Source: Balanoglossus misakiensis
Lineage: Eukaryota; Hemichordata
Direction of reading: 5' to 3'
Assembly: GCA_040954595.2 (NCBI GenBank)
Contig: CM082584.2
Location: forward strand, 8,184,001 to 8,248,000
DNA: 64,000 nt
The position numbers and the translations under genes were made by a program. The notes under the pieces were generated by a model. It was given only the letters and a program-made list of their open reading frames with translations, had not been told where the DNA came from and did not search any database. Numbering within the stretch: position 1 is the stretch's first letter; every line of letters begins with the position of its first letter. Positions 23,701 to 37,212 of this stretch are shown here, in pieces.

Positions 23701-26308
23701 CATGTTTACAAATGGATGGATGAAGATATTCACAAGACAAAACCAAGGTGCTACCAGAGGTGTGTTACCAGATACAATATTTCAATGACCTGTCTTGTGA
23801 ACCCTTCATCAAGCAAAACAGGCTTTTTGCCCCCATACCTTCCTCACTGGTACATCCTACACCGGGAACGGACCACTCACTCCAGTACGGTCCATAACTT
23901 TCACTCTGCTCAGGATGTACAGCGGCGCGAACGGTGTAACACGAATACGGTTCCAAATTGGCCAGGTCCCAAAACACTTGTGTCCCGGCGTCAAGTTCCT
24001 TAACAATGTCAGAAAAAAGGCACAATCCAATTTCAGTACTTTGGGGTCATGTAAGCAGGCATATGCTCAGGAAGAAGGATAGAAAACTGTTTTTGGTACA
24101 AAAAATAACAGCAATAATTACAGCACTAGTTTCCCCAGCTTGACTTGAGTGCTGGCCACTCATTAATATTCATGCTCATCAATATTCATACCACCGCCGA
24201 CCAGAGAACCCTGGTCTTGCAAGTAAGCCTCACCTGAGACCAATTCCCTGGGTCCCATTCACTATAATACTGCAATTTTGAACGTAGTTTATAGATATTT
24301 GGATGTTCCCATTTGGAGGGTGCATTCCACCTCACAGTGGCTGTGCGACTGGATGACGGTGTGAACTGCACCCGTTCAGGTGGATCCGGCACGGCTGAAT
24401 ATAAAGGGAAAAGACATGCGTGTTACGAAAGTTACATCCAAACTACATGCAATCAACCTGCAACCTATACAAGACCTGCAAGATATAGCATGGCTGGGCA
24501 GTGTACGTGTGAGGACATTCTCATACAAAGCCTGACTTGTATTTACCGGCTAACAACCCATTGCTATCATGGTAATTAAGTAAGTCTAACGAGATCTTGC
24601 AACGGGCAGAAAATCATCAACTGACAGAATCTATTAAGTCACAAAAAATGTCATAAACACAGAATCATCTGATCATTGTGTGTATTACACTCACATTCTG
24701 TATCAGGGTCAAGGGTCAGAGATTCCTCTGCGGTTCCCAGAAGATTTGTGGCGACAAGTTGCATGATGTGGTCACCGCCTAAAACGTTGTATTTATCAAA
24801 ATAGCACGAGTTTGGTCCTTTGAATGTTACATCTGGGCAATCTGTAAAACGGTTTTCATGGCTGCAAACAGTAATATATATATTGTAGTGTTAGTTTCTT
24901 TCTACAAATTGTCTTATCAAGGACAATGAATGTCTCTCTGGGACCAGAGTTTGAATCAACTCTTCTTTTAACCCTTTCGCTGCCATGGTTTGGTCCAACT
25001 CCATTGTTTCCATAGCGATGCTGGACCTTTGGGGTCATGGCAGGGGCCTGGTGGGTAGCATGTCTTGCACTAAGCGTTACCACCTAATGAACACATATAT
25101 AGATGTACTCACCTGATTTTATATTTAAAGACATAGTCTGTAGGTATGTTGGTGTCCACAGGATCCCAGGTGCACCACATCTCATTCATGTTCCAAGCTT
25201 GGCAGGTGAAGTTTGCAATCACTGGCTCAGCTGTCCATGTAAATAAACAAGAGACCATAATGAGGTTCAGACTGGACAGTTTACGGTGGTGTAGCACCGG
25301 TCCTGGGCTGGTGTAAAATAACCAATGTGAACACGCTAAGTCGGCCTATAAGTGGCAGCTTAGTTTAGTCCTGGGGAGGGGGGTTCATAGGGAGTATAAA
25401 CACATTTAAACAAAAATAGTGGAAATATGAAGCCAAAAGTTACAGCTAATGCCCCGTTTTACGAACAAACACTTACTTCCAACATGAATTTCAGCCGTTG
25501 CCATGGCACTGTCATTGAGGATGCACGTATAATTTCCAGCATCAGCGAAAGTGACATTGGGCAACACTAGTTCCGACAGTGTATCCGATATCGCCGAGAA
25601 CATTTCCTCGGGAATGACTTGGCTGTTGTGGTACCACTGGATGTCTTGGGCAGTGTACGGATATGGTGAGTTGTCCGCATACTGGATCTCACATTCTACA
25701 GTTACTGTGGCGTCGTCATGGACGACACGGGACAACGGCGCTGTGAAATAACAAATAAAAGAAAAACTTTTTAAATGTTTTTGAAAATGTTTTAAATCAG
25801 ACCCCTGAAATAACCTAGTTTTATAGTATATTAGGGTCACATTTAGTACATGGATACTATATTTTTTTTAGTTTTTGTTCTCCATATCAAGTTTTGACAA
25901 CAATATGCAGTTTTATTGATCGAAAGGGCCATAAATATTAAAGGACACTAAAAGACTGTCCACTAAAATCTGTCTGGCAGAGATAATCTAACAAAAATTT
26001 CCATAAATTAATTGACATTCAAGAGGCAACATGCAAGGAATGTATGCATTGAGAAAAAGTTCACACAGATTAATTGGTATATAATGTAAGCCTGCAATGG
26101 AAAATATGAGAGAAAAATTAAGATTTTCCAGAATGATGGGTAAATTAATATGATTTGAAATATGGTGAGCAACTTACATTATAAGGGAAAAAAATTACAT
26201 ATTGAGTGACCTACCAATTTGTAATATTTGACAATCTACCAGTGCAGACCAAAGTGCTGAGACCATCAGCACACGAAGAAGCCCTGGATACAATGCCATG
26301 ATTGTCAT
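17732..26308 (-). CDS. gp130-like class I cytokine receptor B (Ig, cytokine-binding module, five FN3, TM, long tail)
   Basis: 18 coding exons, written high to low: 26308-26215, 25740-25477, 25230-25113, 24861-24695, 24394-24234, 23998-23839, 23560-23481, 23334-23205, 22992-22894, 22676-22535, 22331-22183, 21832-21650, 21346-21158, 20992-20678, 20508-20430, 20206-19968, 19733-19591, 19411-17732. All are GT-AG and in frame, 4392 nt, 1463 residues. Signal peptide about 1-27; a second ATG three codons in has the better context. Ig domain 32-119 (DAGNYTC). Cytokine-binding module 120-321 with C-x9-C-x-W and WSEWS at 307-311. FN3 domains at about 322-424, 425-521, 522-645, 646-750 and 751-856. Membrane span about 859-880. 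Box1-like KAWMVP next to the membrane. The tail of 559 residues has one Y-x-x-Q (YVVQ, bases 17978-17989), ITIM-like SDYIAV and SGYFPL, Y-x-x-M (YSFM), and an acidic C-terminus. Likely a cytokine receptor signalling through JAK-STAT; the ligand is unknown. Confidence 0.9.
18226..18345 (-). repeat. 60-nt (20-residue) tandem duplication in the tail of receptor B
   Basis: Two adjacent in-frame units. The N-terminal one contains SSDYVNPAAVARKQD, and the following one contains SSDSFNSTAVAKIQD. The DNA keeps a 60-base period, with the same CAACTGCTG (plus strand) starting at 18241 and 18301. Confidence 0.75.
19591..19733 (-). other. Transmembrane exon of receptor B
   Basis: 143-nt exon, phase 1 in and phase 0 out. 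It encodes VWIPIVSTFAGIILIFLMGY, then a basic stop-transfer and AWMVP. The next exon continues with acidic and aromatic residues ending in GDEY, comparable to GEKEEY in receptor A. Confidence 0.87.
19847..19940. mobile_element. piggyBac-type MITE copy 1 (TTAA-CCC...GGG-TTA)
   Basis: Begins TTAACCCCTTCGCC, holds the family core TGGACCAAACCATGG, and ends GACGGGTTAT. It lies beside and slightly upstream (plus coordinates) of receptor B's transmembrane exon. Confidence 0.6.
21929..22031. mobile_element. piggyBac-type MITE copy 2 with poly-C insertion
   Basis: Begins TTAACCACC, continues into a C homopolymer of about 20 bases, then the family core (AGAGGTCAAACC, GGTTTGGACCGAACCATGG), and ends TAGGGTTAA. 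Intronic in receptor B. Confidence 0.6.
23079..23152. mobile_element. piggyBac-type MITE copy 3
   Basis: Begins TTAACCCTTTTACC and ends GGTGAAAGGGTTAA: near-perfect terminal inverted repeats, 74 bases in all, with the AGAAAACAATGGG core. Intronic in receptor B. Confidence 0.7.
23870..23884 (-). other. WSEWS motif of receptor B
   Basis: Codes for W-S-E-W-S in the second domain of the cytokine-binding module, the canonical WSxWS signature of class I cytokine receptors. Confidence 0.95.
24968..25050. mobile_element. piggyBac-type MITE copy 4, right end degraded
   Basis: Begins TTAACCCTTTCGCTGCCATGG and keeps the core TTTGGTCCAACTCCATTGTTT. The right terminal repeat is not recognisable. Intronic in receptor B. 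Confidence 0.55.
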
Positions 26309-27050
26309 CAGTCCGTGGACACAGTTGCTATGGTTACTGCACTACATACATGCAGAGTATATAGGCCTACATTGACACAGTGGTTAAATATTTGCAGAAA
26401 TGTCTACATCAAGGATGTTGTGTGCACATCTGAATTTGATGCAACGATGGCCGAGCAACCGGCTAATTGATAAACCTATAATAAAAGAGAGAGAGAATTC
26501 CTGGGTAATAGTACGTGCGATACGAAGGGGTAGTTGACGTGACGTACACAAGTTTGGGTACGTGCGTTGGAACTCAGGTGACGTCACCGGTGTGCAATAT
26601 ATCTGTAAACATGTAAACAAAAACATGATGCCAGATTGCAACAGCAAAGTACGACATCGGGCCTGATATCAACACCACACACATTTGTGCCGTACGTGGC
26701 CTTCCCAAATTGTTGATCCGATCATTGATCATCGCCCGTACATCATGATATGTACACAGTACACGACGGGTCGCCGCTGTACATAACGTGCAACCTACAC
26801 AGGCCTCGAAGAAACTCGATCGGTCGGACCACGGTGTGATCGGACGATGCATGTACACGTCCTTCTCGAAATCGGCTGAATTTTAATTCTAAAGGAGTAA
26901 CGCCACAATGAAATGCTTGCCTACCTTGTCTCAAATGCGATGTATGATCACGTCATTTCGTTTAATAGGAATCGTGTCACTGAGAGTTTTGTGGTCTGAC
27001 AACTTCCGTCTCCCAAACGTACACAACAAACCGGATTTGTGAACGCGTGA
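26309..27050 (-). promoter_or_regulatory. Putative promoter region of receptor B
   Basis: Upstream of the receptor B start on the minus strand. A TATATA lies at 26358-26363, about 50 bases before the first ATG. A full palindromic CRE-type TGACGTCA lies at 26579-26586, followed by a CpG-richer stretch to about 27000. No transcription start can be proved from sequence. Confidence 0.4.
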
Positions 27051-27682
27051 TTTGCATGTAGGCCAACAGCATTCAAGAAGAGGTCACAGACTACAGGCTC
27101 AAGTTGTTGACTGCTTTGATCGCAGCTTTCGTTTCAAAATCGCCCTTCCTCAAACTTATACATGCTCCGGACAGTTCGTGTTATACGCCAACATGGACGC
27201 AATAACAACCAGTGACGTAGGCAAACTTTCCAGGAATTGGTGAATAAATTAACTGTTCGTGCGTTCTATCCTCCACTGTAGATTGCAATTTCAGCAGTTT
27301 CTAAGTTTACTCAGCCCCCTCGGGGGTCTCTGTATAGACTAAAGAGTATGAACGACCGTCCATGCATAGACCAATCGCTTTGTCCTTTTGTTCATCAATG
27401 ACCACATTAAAATTAACTGGTAAACAGGTTTTTTTTTTCGCGTGCGCCGTGCGTAATCATATGCCCCTATATGTAGTTCTATAATTTCAAATTTTCATTG
27501 GTTAAATTTCAATGGGTGAGGTTCATCGAAAATTGCGCAAAGTAAGCATATACGGCATTATATATAAACGGTAAAACTCGGTGGGGTTTTTAGAGCGCAT
27601 AATATGGTTTTGGCATAAAGGCATATTACGAGTCTTCAAAATTTAAATGGGTAAACTTGGATAAGGAGATTTATCGTTAAGA

Positions 27683-27740
27683 ATATGCTAAAAGTGGCAG
27701 TCCATCAGGGCATATGCTAAAAGTGGCAGTCCATCAGGGC
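27683..27740 (+). repeat. Exact 29-base tandem duplication
   Basis: The unit starting ATATGCTAAAAGTGGCAGTC occurs twice back to back (27683-27711 and 27712-27740) without a mismatch, so it is recent. Confidence 0.9.
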
Positions 27741-29939
27741 TGCAATTAAACTAGTTTGTCTTGCCGTGCACACGAAAAAAAGTAGCGTATCGTCACAGTC
27801 TGTCGAAGAAGAAATTCTTCCAATGGTTATATTTTTGAGAACGTCACGAATCAATGAGTGATTGATTGAACGTTTGCAATTGACAAACAAAAAGATCACA
27901 AATAAAAACATGTAGTTTTTTCTGTGTATCTCTTGTCAAAGATATTGCGAAGTACTTCATATAGGCCTACTGAATGTTATTCTCGTGTGTTGGCATTTTC
28001 TTTCACGGTGGTTTTAATTCAAAGTAACTCAATCGCCGTGTGGAATGCACAATACATGTACTGACATTGTTGTATTAATTCATGGGAAAGAACTAGTCTG
28101 TGACTCATATTTTAATTAATAATACAGGAAAAACATGCATTGTGATATCCAATATAGACGAAACGTTTCATTATAAGGAAAAAGCAGATCTATCGTTATT
28201 CTGTCTCGTATTTCAGTACTGGTAAAGTTCCGAAAACACACAGGTATTGATAATCTTGAAAGCTCATGTTGCTCTAACTTCAGTCTTCAGTCATAATTTG
28301 TCGACAGCCTGTGAGTTTTGGTTTTCCTTTTTATCGGAAAATTACGTGTCTAGGTTTGCGTATTATATACCCTGTACAGGATGTATTTAAATTACTTCTA
28401 CCTGTTGACAATTATTTACTTTGTAGAAATCATCAGTGAAGAAACAACCCTATATTTTCTTTGCCCTGTGTGTGCTTTTTGGTAGATCAAGGGAACAGTA
28501 AGAGTTCCAATGAATATTTTATGCCTGTTTCATTTTTGTATAAACTTATTTAGGCACGTTTTCGATTAAATTATCCACAAATTTAGATTCTTTTTTTTCG
28601 CCTGTGCGTGCACAGGTGTAGCCTGAGCAAGACAAGAGTGCTGTACTCGAGTGTTTCAAACGGCGATAAAACTTTCCTTGCATAAACCATGCCAAAATTG
28701 CCATCACACATCGAAAAAGTTGTTGCTTCTCTACATCTGTACATCTTGGCTACAGCTTCATATCAGAGAAACCTGCAGACGGAGGGCCTAGGCCTACATC
28801 AGATAGCTGCCAGATATAGTCTAGCTGCGGAATACGCCGCAATCAGTGTTTTTTTGTCATCACCGTAATGCATGTATGCCTTATCCTGAGCAAGTTACAT
28901 AATTCAACACTTCGAATTTTAAATTTGGCGTTTTCGGGGAATGATGGCATGCACTTCCGTTCTTCCGAGAAGTCACTGAGGGGGCGGTGTACTCCTCGGT
29001 CGATTGCCAGCTTCGATTTACCATGCATTTGCAGCGAAATCCAATATTGGAAAAGATGGTTTGCAAAACTTTTAGCTTTTAAACTTAAATCGGTCCAAAA
29101 CTGTGTTCATCAAATGTCCATAACACTCATCTGGAACTATTAAAGTTGTCTAACAATTGCTTTGAATCTGACAGGTAATTAAGCGTACGTCGCCCAGCGT
29201 CGATCAAGCGATACCCATGCAAATCGTGCGCCATATAAGGAGAAGACAGGCCACCCCAAGGTCACTTATATCCTGAAGTGGATTGTAGAAGTATACTGCT
29301 GTACTGGTCACCAGACTTTTTTATGCCAAGCACGTCACCGAGAACTCAGCCTCGCCTCCCATGACAGAAAATGAAAGAGTAAACGTACTGAATCTTGGAC
29401 AGAAATCATGTTTGCCGATGGTGGTAAGTACACCACATTTGGTCCTGACTTCGTCAACAGCGCGCAGCACTGGTCCGGGGCAACGTACCATCGATATCGG
29501 TGGGTCGACGCCTATGTAGAGCAGCGCTTAGCATTTGCTTGCGGCAAACTGTTCCGCCTTTAGTTGCGGCTAAAGTTTAAGAGTTCATTATAATGAGAGG
29601 TGTTTTGAGAAACACGGCCATGACTTCTTTTAATGGTTTTCGCCAATACACCGCACTGGCCTTGCTCTTTTTGAGTGAGCGAGGGTCGAGGACCATGTAC
29701 GATACTTGGTGTATGTTTCCCAGTAGCGTCGAAGCCTACGTGTTCCTGTTGATGTTTACGTACCAAGCAAGATTCATGAGATTTCGTCATAGCTCGTGAT
29801 GCTTCTGGTGTGCCCATTCAATTCTCCATTGACGGGGTGGTCCTAGTATGACTGAATCGCTGGTTCAGGCGTCAGGATTTCGTTTCAATTCACACGACAA
29901 ATCACAAGTCGGTGCCGCGAAATGCGTTCTGCTGCAACA

Positions 29940-30290
29940 GTGTCCATGTACATTTCACGTACGCGTCGTCTGCTACACCGCGCGCACTCCACTGCATATG
30001 GACGCGTACGCGTAGCTACCGAATTACAACGGGACGCGCACCCAGTTCCAGTGTTATTTCGGTGAAATGAAGTTTATTATAGGAGAACGTTTGTTTAAGA
30101 AGGTACCTTGTTATAAGCAAGTGTTTTTGGTGTAACTATTGATCATTTGTCGAGTTGTGTGCTGGTCGATATTATACGACGAGTATGTGTCGGGACGCGT
30201 ACGCGTGCGCGCGTGGTGGAGGCGGAGGAAGTACAGCCAAAGCCGCGGCGCGCGTCGACAGACTTGCCGTACTGTGCTTCGAGAGCCATT
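29940..30290. other. CpG-rich patch with repeated GGACGCGTACGCGT
   Basis: Dense CpG in an AT-rich background. The 14-mer GGACGCGTACGCGT occurs at 30000-30013 and 30193-30206, and a related ACGTACGCGTCG near 29959. No gene is evident; it could be an unmethylated promoter or enhancer. Confidence 0.5.
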
Positions 30291-33200
30291 GATTCGCACC
30301 TTGAAATCCGTACTCTCTGTCAGACATGGTGTTGGTTAAAAGTTGACTTCCCCTGAAACTGAAAGTATGACTATATTCTCTGAAAATGGAAGTTTTATTT
30401 TCCAAAAGAATGCTGACAATGGTACCATTGTCAGTTTACTTTTCTGAGAAAATCAGTCATTTCCAGACGGTGCAAATTGTATTGAGCTTTTTACATGGAT
30501 TTTTTCTTCTTTGAAATAAATTGATTAATTTCAGTTCATGTGTGTAGTTTTTTTCCACTGGACACCATTTTGGACCACTCAAAATTTAGAATATTGTCAT
30601 TTTCTTTATTTTTATCTTTTGTATATCAATGAGTTTTAAAAACAGAAAACAGGTAGGGTGTTCCCATGCTAATTTCCACTCTGTGAAATTTCATATTCTT
30701 TTTTTAATGCTGAGTCAGCACTTTTCTCACACTCCCAATGCTTAAGTTTTCCTATAGTGAAAAAATCAGAAGAGCTCTACCAAGAAAAGTACAGTGACAT
30801 AGTGTTTTCTTTATATCAAAATTTCCCAAGAAAATGACTAGACTGTGACATTATAAGTAGCTGGTTTGACACAATTCACCATGAGTCACTGACAGCCTTT
30901 GTTTTTGTGACCTCAGGTGAGAACTTTGAATGGCCATGCTGTCACCCATTGACGCATATCTGCACACACATACCTGAATAGTCAGGCAGTATCCAGCAAC
31001 AGCCATAAACAAATGGTATTTGCGATCAATATGTTTGTAAATTTGAGTTGGCAGATTACGAGTTCCGCATCAGACAGCTCCTCCGTGTGTACAGTTCTGT
31101 TTGTCACTGGAAAATGGAATGACGACTTGTAGTATACATACTGTATGTCTGATTGTGTTATACATTTATGTCATTTTTTAAAGGAAAATGTGTTTTCATT
31201 CTCTGCCTTAAATAACCTGCAGGGCTTGATAACCAAGCACTTCAAGTGTAAGTGTAATTTGTACAGGGTCAGGAACTTCAATAAACCTCAAGTATAATTG
31301 TTCACCTGGGGGAATTTACAGAATGTCAAGAAAATACTGGCTTGCAAATGAGTTCAATAATGTCAGTGAATTTTTATGCTTGGTGACACATATGTGTTTT
31401 TGTTTTGGATGTGGTATTTTTCTTGTCAGTGTTTTATGAAGATTCTGTGGAATTGACGCATGTCAGGGTCAGCTTTCTTTGTACGGAAATGTGACCTGTT
31501 GACAGACACCACCAATACATGTTGTTATGTTAATTGCTAGTAATAACACATGGAAACTGAACTGAACGGGTCATCTCTTGTGTGTTAGACACCACTGCAG
31601 AACCTGTATTACCACAACATACCAGTGCAAAAATATCTTTGTCTAGATCTAAAACCTACGCACATTCAGTATATATACATTATACTTTGAGAGCTTTTAT
31701 TTATGTACCTCTCTTGCAGAGTTTGACAAGTTTTTATATGTGTACAGGAAATGAAAGAACATATACATATGTAGAACCACTTAAACACAGGTTTGCCAAA
31801 AAGTGATCTCACAAAGTAATTCTCTCAATCCTTAGTACACGTGTTGGAAAGTTTGAGGTGGTGTATAAATAAGCAGGGGATAAAAAAAATAGGCAATCAT
31901 GAACTGGTTATCATGGAATTCCAATGGATAAATTATTTGAGGTAATTTGACTGGCTGTGTCGTTCGTGGGTTTCCTTACCACTAACCGATCACAGTGGCA
32001 AGACGGTAGCTGCGTATATAACCTCTGTTGATTTGTGTGACTTATGTGCCTCTGCAGTATCGCCTTTTACAGGATCCTGCATCCCTTTCAAAGTAGGTTG
32101 GATTATGTTGTAAATAACACGTAACCAAGGATGCACACGTACGTGTACATAAATAGGGGTTGTTACAAAGTACACTTGTGCAAGACTATGTCACAGAGTC
32201 TTAAGTGCCATGGTATGCTATATATATTTAAGGCGAGGAAACTTAAGGAGGGAATTTTTTTATGTTTGACAGATATCCTCAGTAACACCACGTATTGCTA
32301 AATGTACCATTACTTACTTTCTCGAAATACAACTGGAACAGTAAGCGAAATACTTGGTGACTGAGGTATTGGCATATAATAGTTATAGCGTATGGTATAT
32401 TGCATACTTAGTTATGTGAACCTGCAAGTCATTGACCCCAAGTTTGTCTGACTGTATGCAGACATGATAAATTTTATTCAATGAAAGTAAAATGAAGTGT
32501 AAAATTACCATTCTTTTGACAATTATTGTCACCCCATTTAATTTTATCACAATTCCAGCCTAATGAGTCATCTAAGACCTATGTTGATCAAATATAGATA
32601 CAGCAGTTAAGTTTGCATTTATGACTAATTAGGGACAGCTGTGGTCATCAAAAAAGGCTTATCTTTCATTTTAATCCTTGTCATTTTCCTTATGTATACA
32701 TACCTGAGAGCTCTCGGTCCCATTTAACAGAATCTGTCCATTATTTTCATCTTTTGATGATCAGAAATTTGATCAGTTTTTATTGACATTTTTTTTACCT
32801 TTGACGACCAAACATATGGGAGATTACAAAGAGTTGACTCTGCAATTGATGGGTAACTTTGGGGAGATGGCAACAGAATATTGTTGTGTCCATTCTGTGG
32901 TGTGTGTGCATTGTTCTAATCATAGCAGCTTTATAATTCATCACGACTGTCCAAGCACCTGACATATGCTGGTAGAATATGCATTGTATTCATATAGGGA
33001 TACAACAGTTGTGACACAGATCTGTCCAGTATATTATTTTCGATATTCAGACTTGTGCATATATCATTGACACAGTCACATACTACATATCTCATTCCGG
33101 GCTCCTTTTTACAAGTATTGAAATAGCCAATTTGGAAATTTGGTACTTTTAAAGTGGTGCCTCTTTCAATGATATCCCAATAAGAAACACATCTTGGTGA

Positions 33201-36200
33201 TAAACGGTGACTGACCATCAAACCCTGTCTTTTCAAAATTATGTGGACATGTCTATATGGTTCTGTTGCTATATATGTACAGCACCCAAATTGTCAGCCT
33301 CTTTTGACAAATTCATATGAATGTGAATTGACTCCACATTCCAGAAATAAAAATATGTACCTGCTAAACTCGGTAAATGAGGGGGTGGGTTGTAACCGCT
33401 CTAATGATGTTTTGTTACAAGGAAAGAACAACATGATTCAAATTAAAGCAATATCCATAATTCAGTGTAATCTTAATTACTACCTGTTAAAAAATGTTGT
33501 AGTCCTTATGTCTGGTTCCTTCACTGCTTCAGTTATTATTTAAAGTACATGTATACTGTACTAGTAAAGGACAGTTTCATAGCACTTAACGGATTGGTTT
33601 TAAAAGGATAGCCCATATTACTTTGAATCCCAAATTGGGTTTCTATACTGTATCCCTCAAGATTTGCCCTCATGTCAGATACCGGGTACATGTACATGTA
33701 TGTCATTGCTCGAAGGTTACCCACTTCGTAGAAATGTTATGACCATCACAAACAATGGCGTTAACCAGAATATGTTTGCAATACTACACTAATCAGAGAC
33801 ATCTGTCACATAACAGTGACACGCTGAATTTACATGTACACAATCCAGGGATCATCACCTCTTGACATTGGCGTGGGATATCGTTGAACCCGGATCTGAA
33901 AACTCCCCGTATGGGATTTCAAAACCTTTTTATGTATAGTTTCGAGGAAGCAGTGTCGTAGAAGGTCAAACTGGACCGCCGCACAGAACATGTACTGTGC
34001 ACTAGCTGAGTGCATTAATGCTATTAGGGGAAAAAATTGTGTACAGGCAATCGGTGGTGCAGAAAATCATCCAATAGAGTGGAAAATAAACAGCTACAGA
34101 TGGAATATGGCTGGCTGACAGAAACTTTATGCTCTGGAGACGGTACTCTTGTATGTACGTTTATCGTTCCTGCATCACAATCTCAGACTCAGAGTTCAAA
34201 CATATACAAGTTAGCTGTACCAGGTTTGATTTGCTGGAGTGCATGTATGTGCATTCTCGAGTTCCTCTGATGCATGATGTAAGAATCAAGTGCATGACAG
34301 AGAAATTTAAGTCTCAGGCATTTCATTAATGACAATGGCGTCCTTCCTTTGGACCTACTGCATGGCTACTCTGAGTCCATTGTCTTGTTTTTCATTGGTA
34401 GACATTGTGAAGAGAATTCCTATGGTGGTGATTCATCGAGTTTATACTTTGTATATACCATTGTGTGGTTTAAAAACTGCATGAAAACTTTGACCGTGCT
34501 GCTTCTGAAACTCTGTAGTTCTTTTACATCCGGTCACCACCGGTCAAGTGTTTTTGACTCATCCGTGGGAAGGGGGCACATTTTTATAGCCATTGAAGCT
34601 TTCAAACAAATAACAAAAGAAGTCGTGACTGCCCACAGGTTTTGGACAGTTGTGGTCAGAGTTTTGACATCTTTGTATAAATTACAAACACCCACACAGG
34701 TTCTGAAAGTACACATACAGTACAGACAGACCATACTGTGCAAAAAAATCCATTCTGACTTTTTTCAAGGATATGGCAGATATATTTCTTTTATGCTACA
34801 TGATGAAAATCATTCCATTTGAAATAATATTGACACTTGCTTTTATAGCAACATGTATTATCCTTTCAAAAATATTTACCTTTCCCATTTCAGTTCAAAT
34901 TACTGACCTTAAGTGTTTAGGTGACTGATTTCTCAAGGATTAATAATTATCAATCATACTAGAAAATATTTGGGCCTAAAGAGTGTAATTTGATTTGTTT
35001 GACTGGTGTGAATTTTGTGGACAAAACGAAAGCTGTTGGTTCACGAATCTTGCCAGTGAAACGTTTACCACAGTATTCTAATGAGAAACAGATGTTGGAC
35101 TCTCCATCTGCGATGAAATGGATTTCAAATTTTGATATTTGCTGTACTGATTACAGAAATTAATTCATGGAGTCATCTGTATCAATCTTCGCATGTGTGC
35201 GACGTACATGTCATTTATAAATCAATTAAAGTGTTCAGTTTTCATGTCCATGAAGGTAAACAAATATTTTTATTGCATATAGTATCCCATGATTCATGCT
35301 GTAAAATATCAGTCGCAGCACACCCCTGCATACTTATTGAAACTTGGTTCGAGGTACGAGGTAAGTTTGTCCTGCAGGCTGGTGGTCCCATGCTCAAGTA
35401 ATTCTCACCTGTTCATTGTGGGCATTTTATATCACTTTTAATAACTTTGAATGTGTAAGGCTGGCTGGTGATGACTCAGTGAATCTAGACTAAAGTACTC
35501 CCTGCATGTTCTGAAATAAGTAAATTATTTTTCTATTCCTATGAAAAATATCTCTCGGTATTAAATCAATTGCAGATTTCACTGATGAAAAACAATATGC
35601 TAATTGATTCCCAAAGCAAGGCCTGGGGCATTATGATTCAGAAGAAAGGGTGAAATATTATAGCAATGGGAGAAAAAAACAAAAACTGAAAACAACCAGA
35701 CAGCCGAGAGCTGGAGCCAAGAGCAAAGGTTAAGAACTGCGTAGGAGTGGATGAAATCTAGCAGCCGAAAGTTTCGTAGCAACATGAAACCAGAGAGTTT
35801 CTGAGCATCAAATGTGAAGTGGTTATTTCATAACCGAGAGCTTTTTTAATACCCTTGTCTTTTGAAGTAATCCTGGCGATGAATTGAATGGTGGTAATTC
35901 AAATCGCTTCCCTGTATACCCCTGCCCCTTCCCTGGGGTTGGTTGAGGCTCATTATTCACAGGTGAAAGCTGGTTGTCAGTGCGTTGACACTTACATGAC
36001 AAATATCCCCATGCCAGTGTGCATTATTTTAATCCAAGATACCATGTTTATATCAAAAATGGACATGAAAGTCCAAGTAAACAAACATCTCAATAATATT
36101 TTATTTTGTTTGATTTACAAAAAGGAACACAGTCGCTCACTTGACATGTTTTGGTTAAAAAATTTATTTGTTCATTGAGTGTTTTTTACTACCTCCACTC

Positions 36201-37212
36201 ACAATGTGTGTGGGAATAATATATGAAAACTTCCACAAAATCAAACTTTGTATTATTATTAACATTTCTAAATGCCCCGTACTGAAATTATATTGTGATC
36301 TTCAGTTGTAGAAACTTGTAGGACTGGTGTAATGATTTTCTGAGAGTTTATAAGTTTTGCATTGTGTAACTAAATTGGCCAATTCTAGAGAATTCTTTGA
36401 AAAAAGAAAATTGTTTTCAGGTGTAGATCTCCAGAGCAATTTTTAAGATCCCTGTCTATGGTGACAGTTTCAACATTGATTTATGGGTTAATCTCCGGAA
36501 ACACACTCAGAAGGTCAACTGTCTGCCGCCGGAAAACACCCAAGTTCTCGACTCTTAGCAATTCAGTTGCCATGTTTGTCCCCATTCAGTGTGTAAATTC
36601 GTTACTCCCATTTAAAAAGTCATCTTGTTGTGTGATCAGCAGTGCAGAAGCTGCATTTAAGTTGTCTTCCGCACAAATTCGTCAGATTGACGCCAAGCGC
36701 AGACAAATGCTCTCAAAATGAAAATTAATATTGTTTGCTCCAAGACTGTGAACTATGATCGAGTGTAAATACAGTATCAGCTGTCATTTTCAAAATTATT
36801 GCCATACACTGTGTACATAAAACATACAATTTACAGGAATTTCATTCTAACAGGTACAAATGTGTGGTACATAAACACCTGCCTAAAACAAAACTGTCTA
36901 ATCTGGAAACCTGTCCATCCCAAACACACTTTTCAATCCCTCTTGTATAGAACCACTTATTAAAAGAACCTCTAGTCTATAGATCTAACAATTCTGCAAA
37001 CCAAACAAAATCTCCGGTCCCTTTGGTATCCAGTTTAGACACGTAACACTTGTTTGTCTATAGGTGTTGTTTTGATCATTAACTTCAAATTTATCTCACA
37101 ACTACAAATGCTGGTAGCATACATATCTACATGTACTGTATAATCAACCTTGCGGTCATATTATGCAAAAGAAGTGAATCATCACCTTGGACATCTTGGT
37201 GGAATTATATGT

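Noticed and set aside
34349-34822. Plus-strand open frame of 157 codons in the B-C gap
   Set aside because: AT-rich, no recognisable domain, no clear splice context and no match to its neighbours. It is likely random.
36458-36721. 87-codon plus-strand frame ending in a basic segment
   Set aside because: Looked briefly like a degraded protein fragment, but I can name no family and there is no supporting context.
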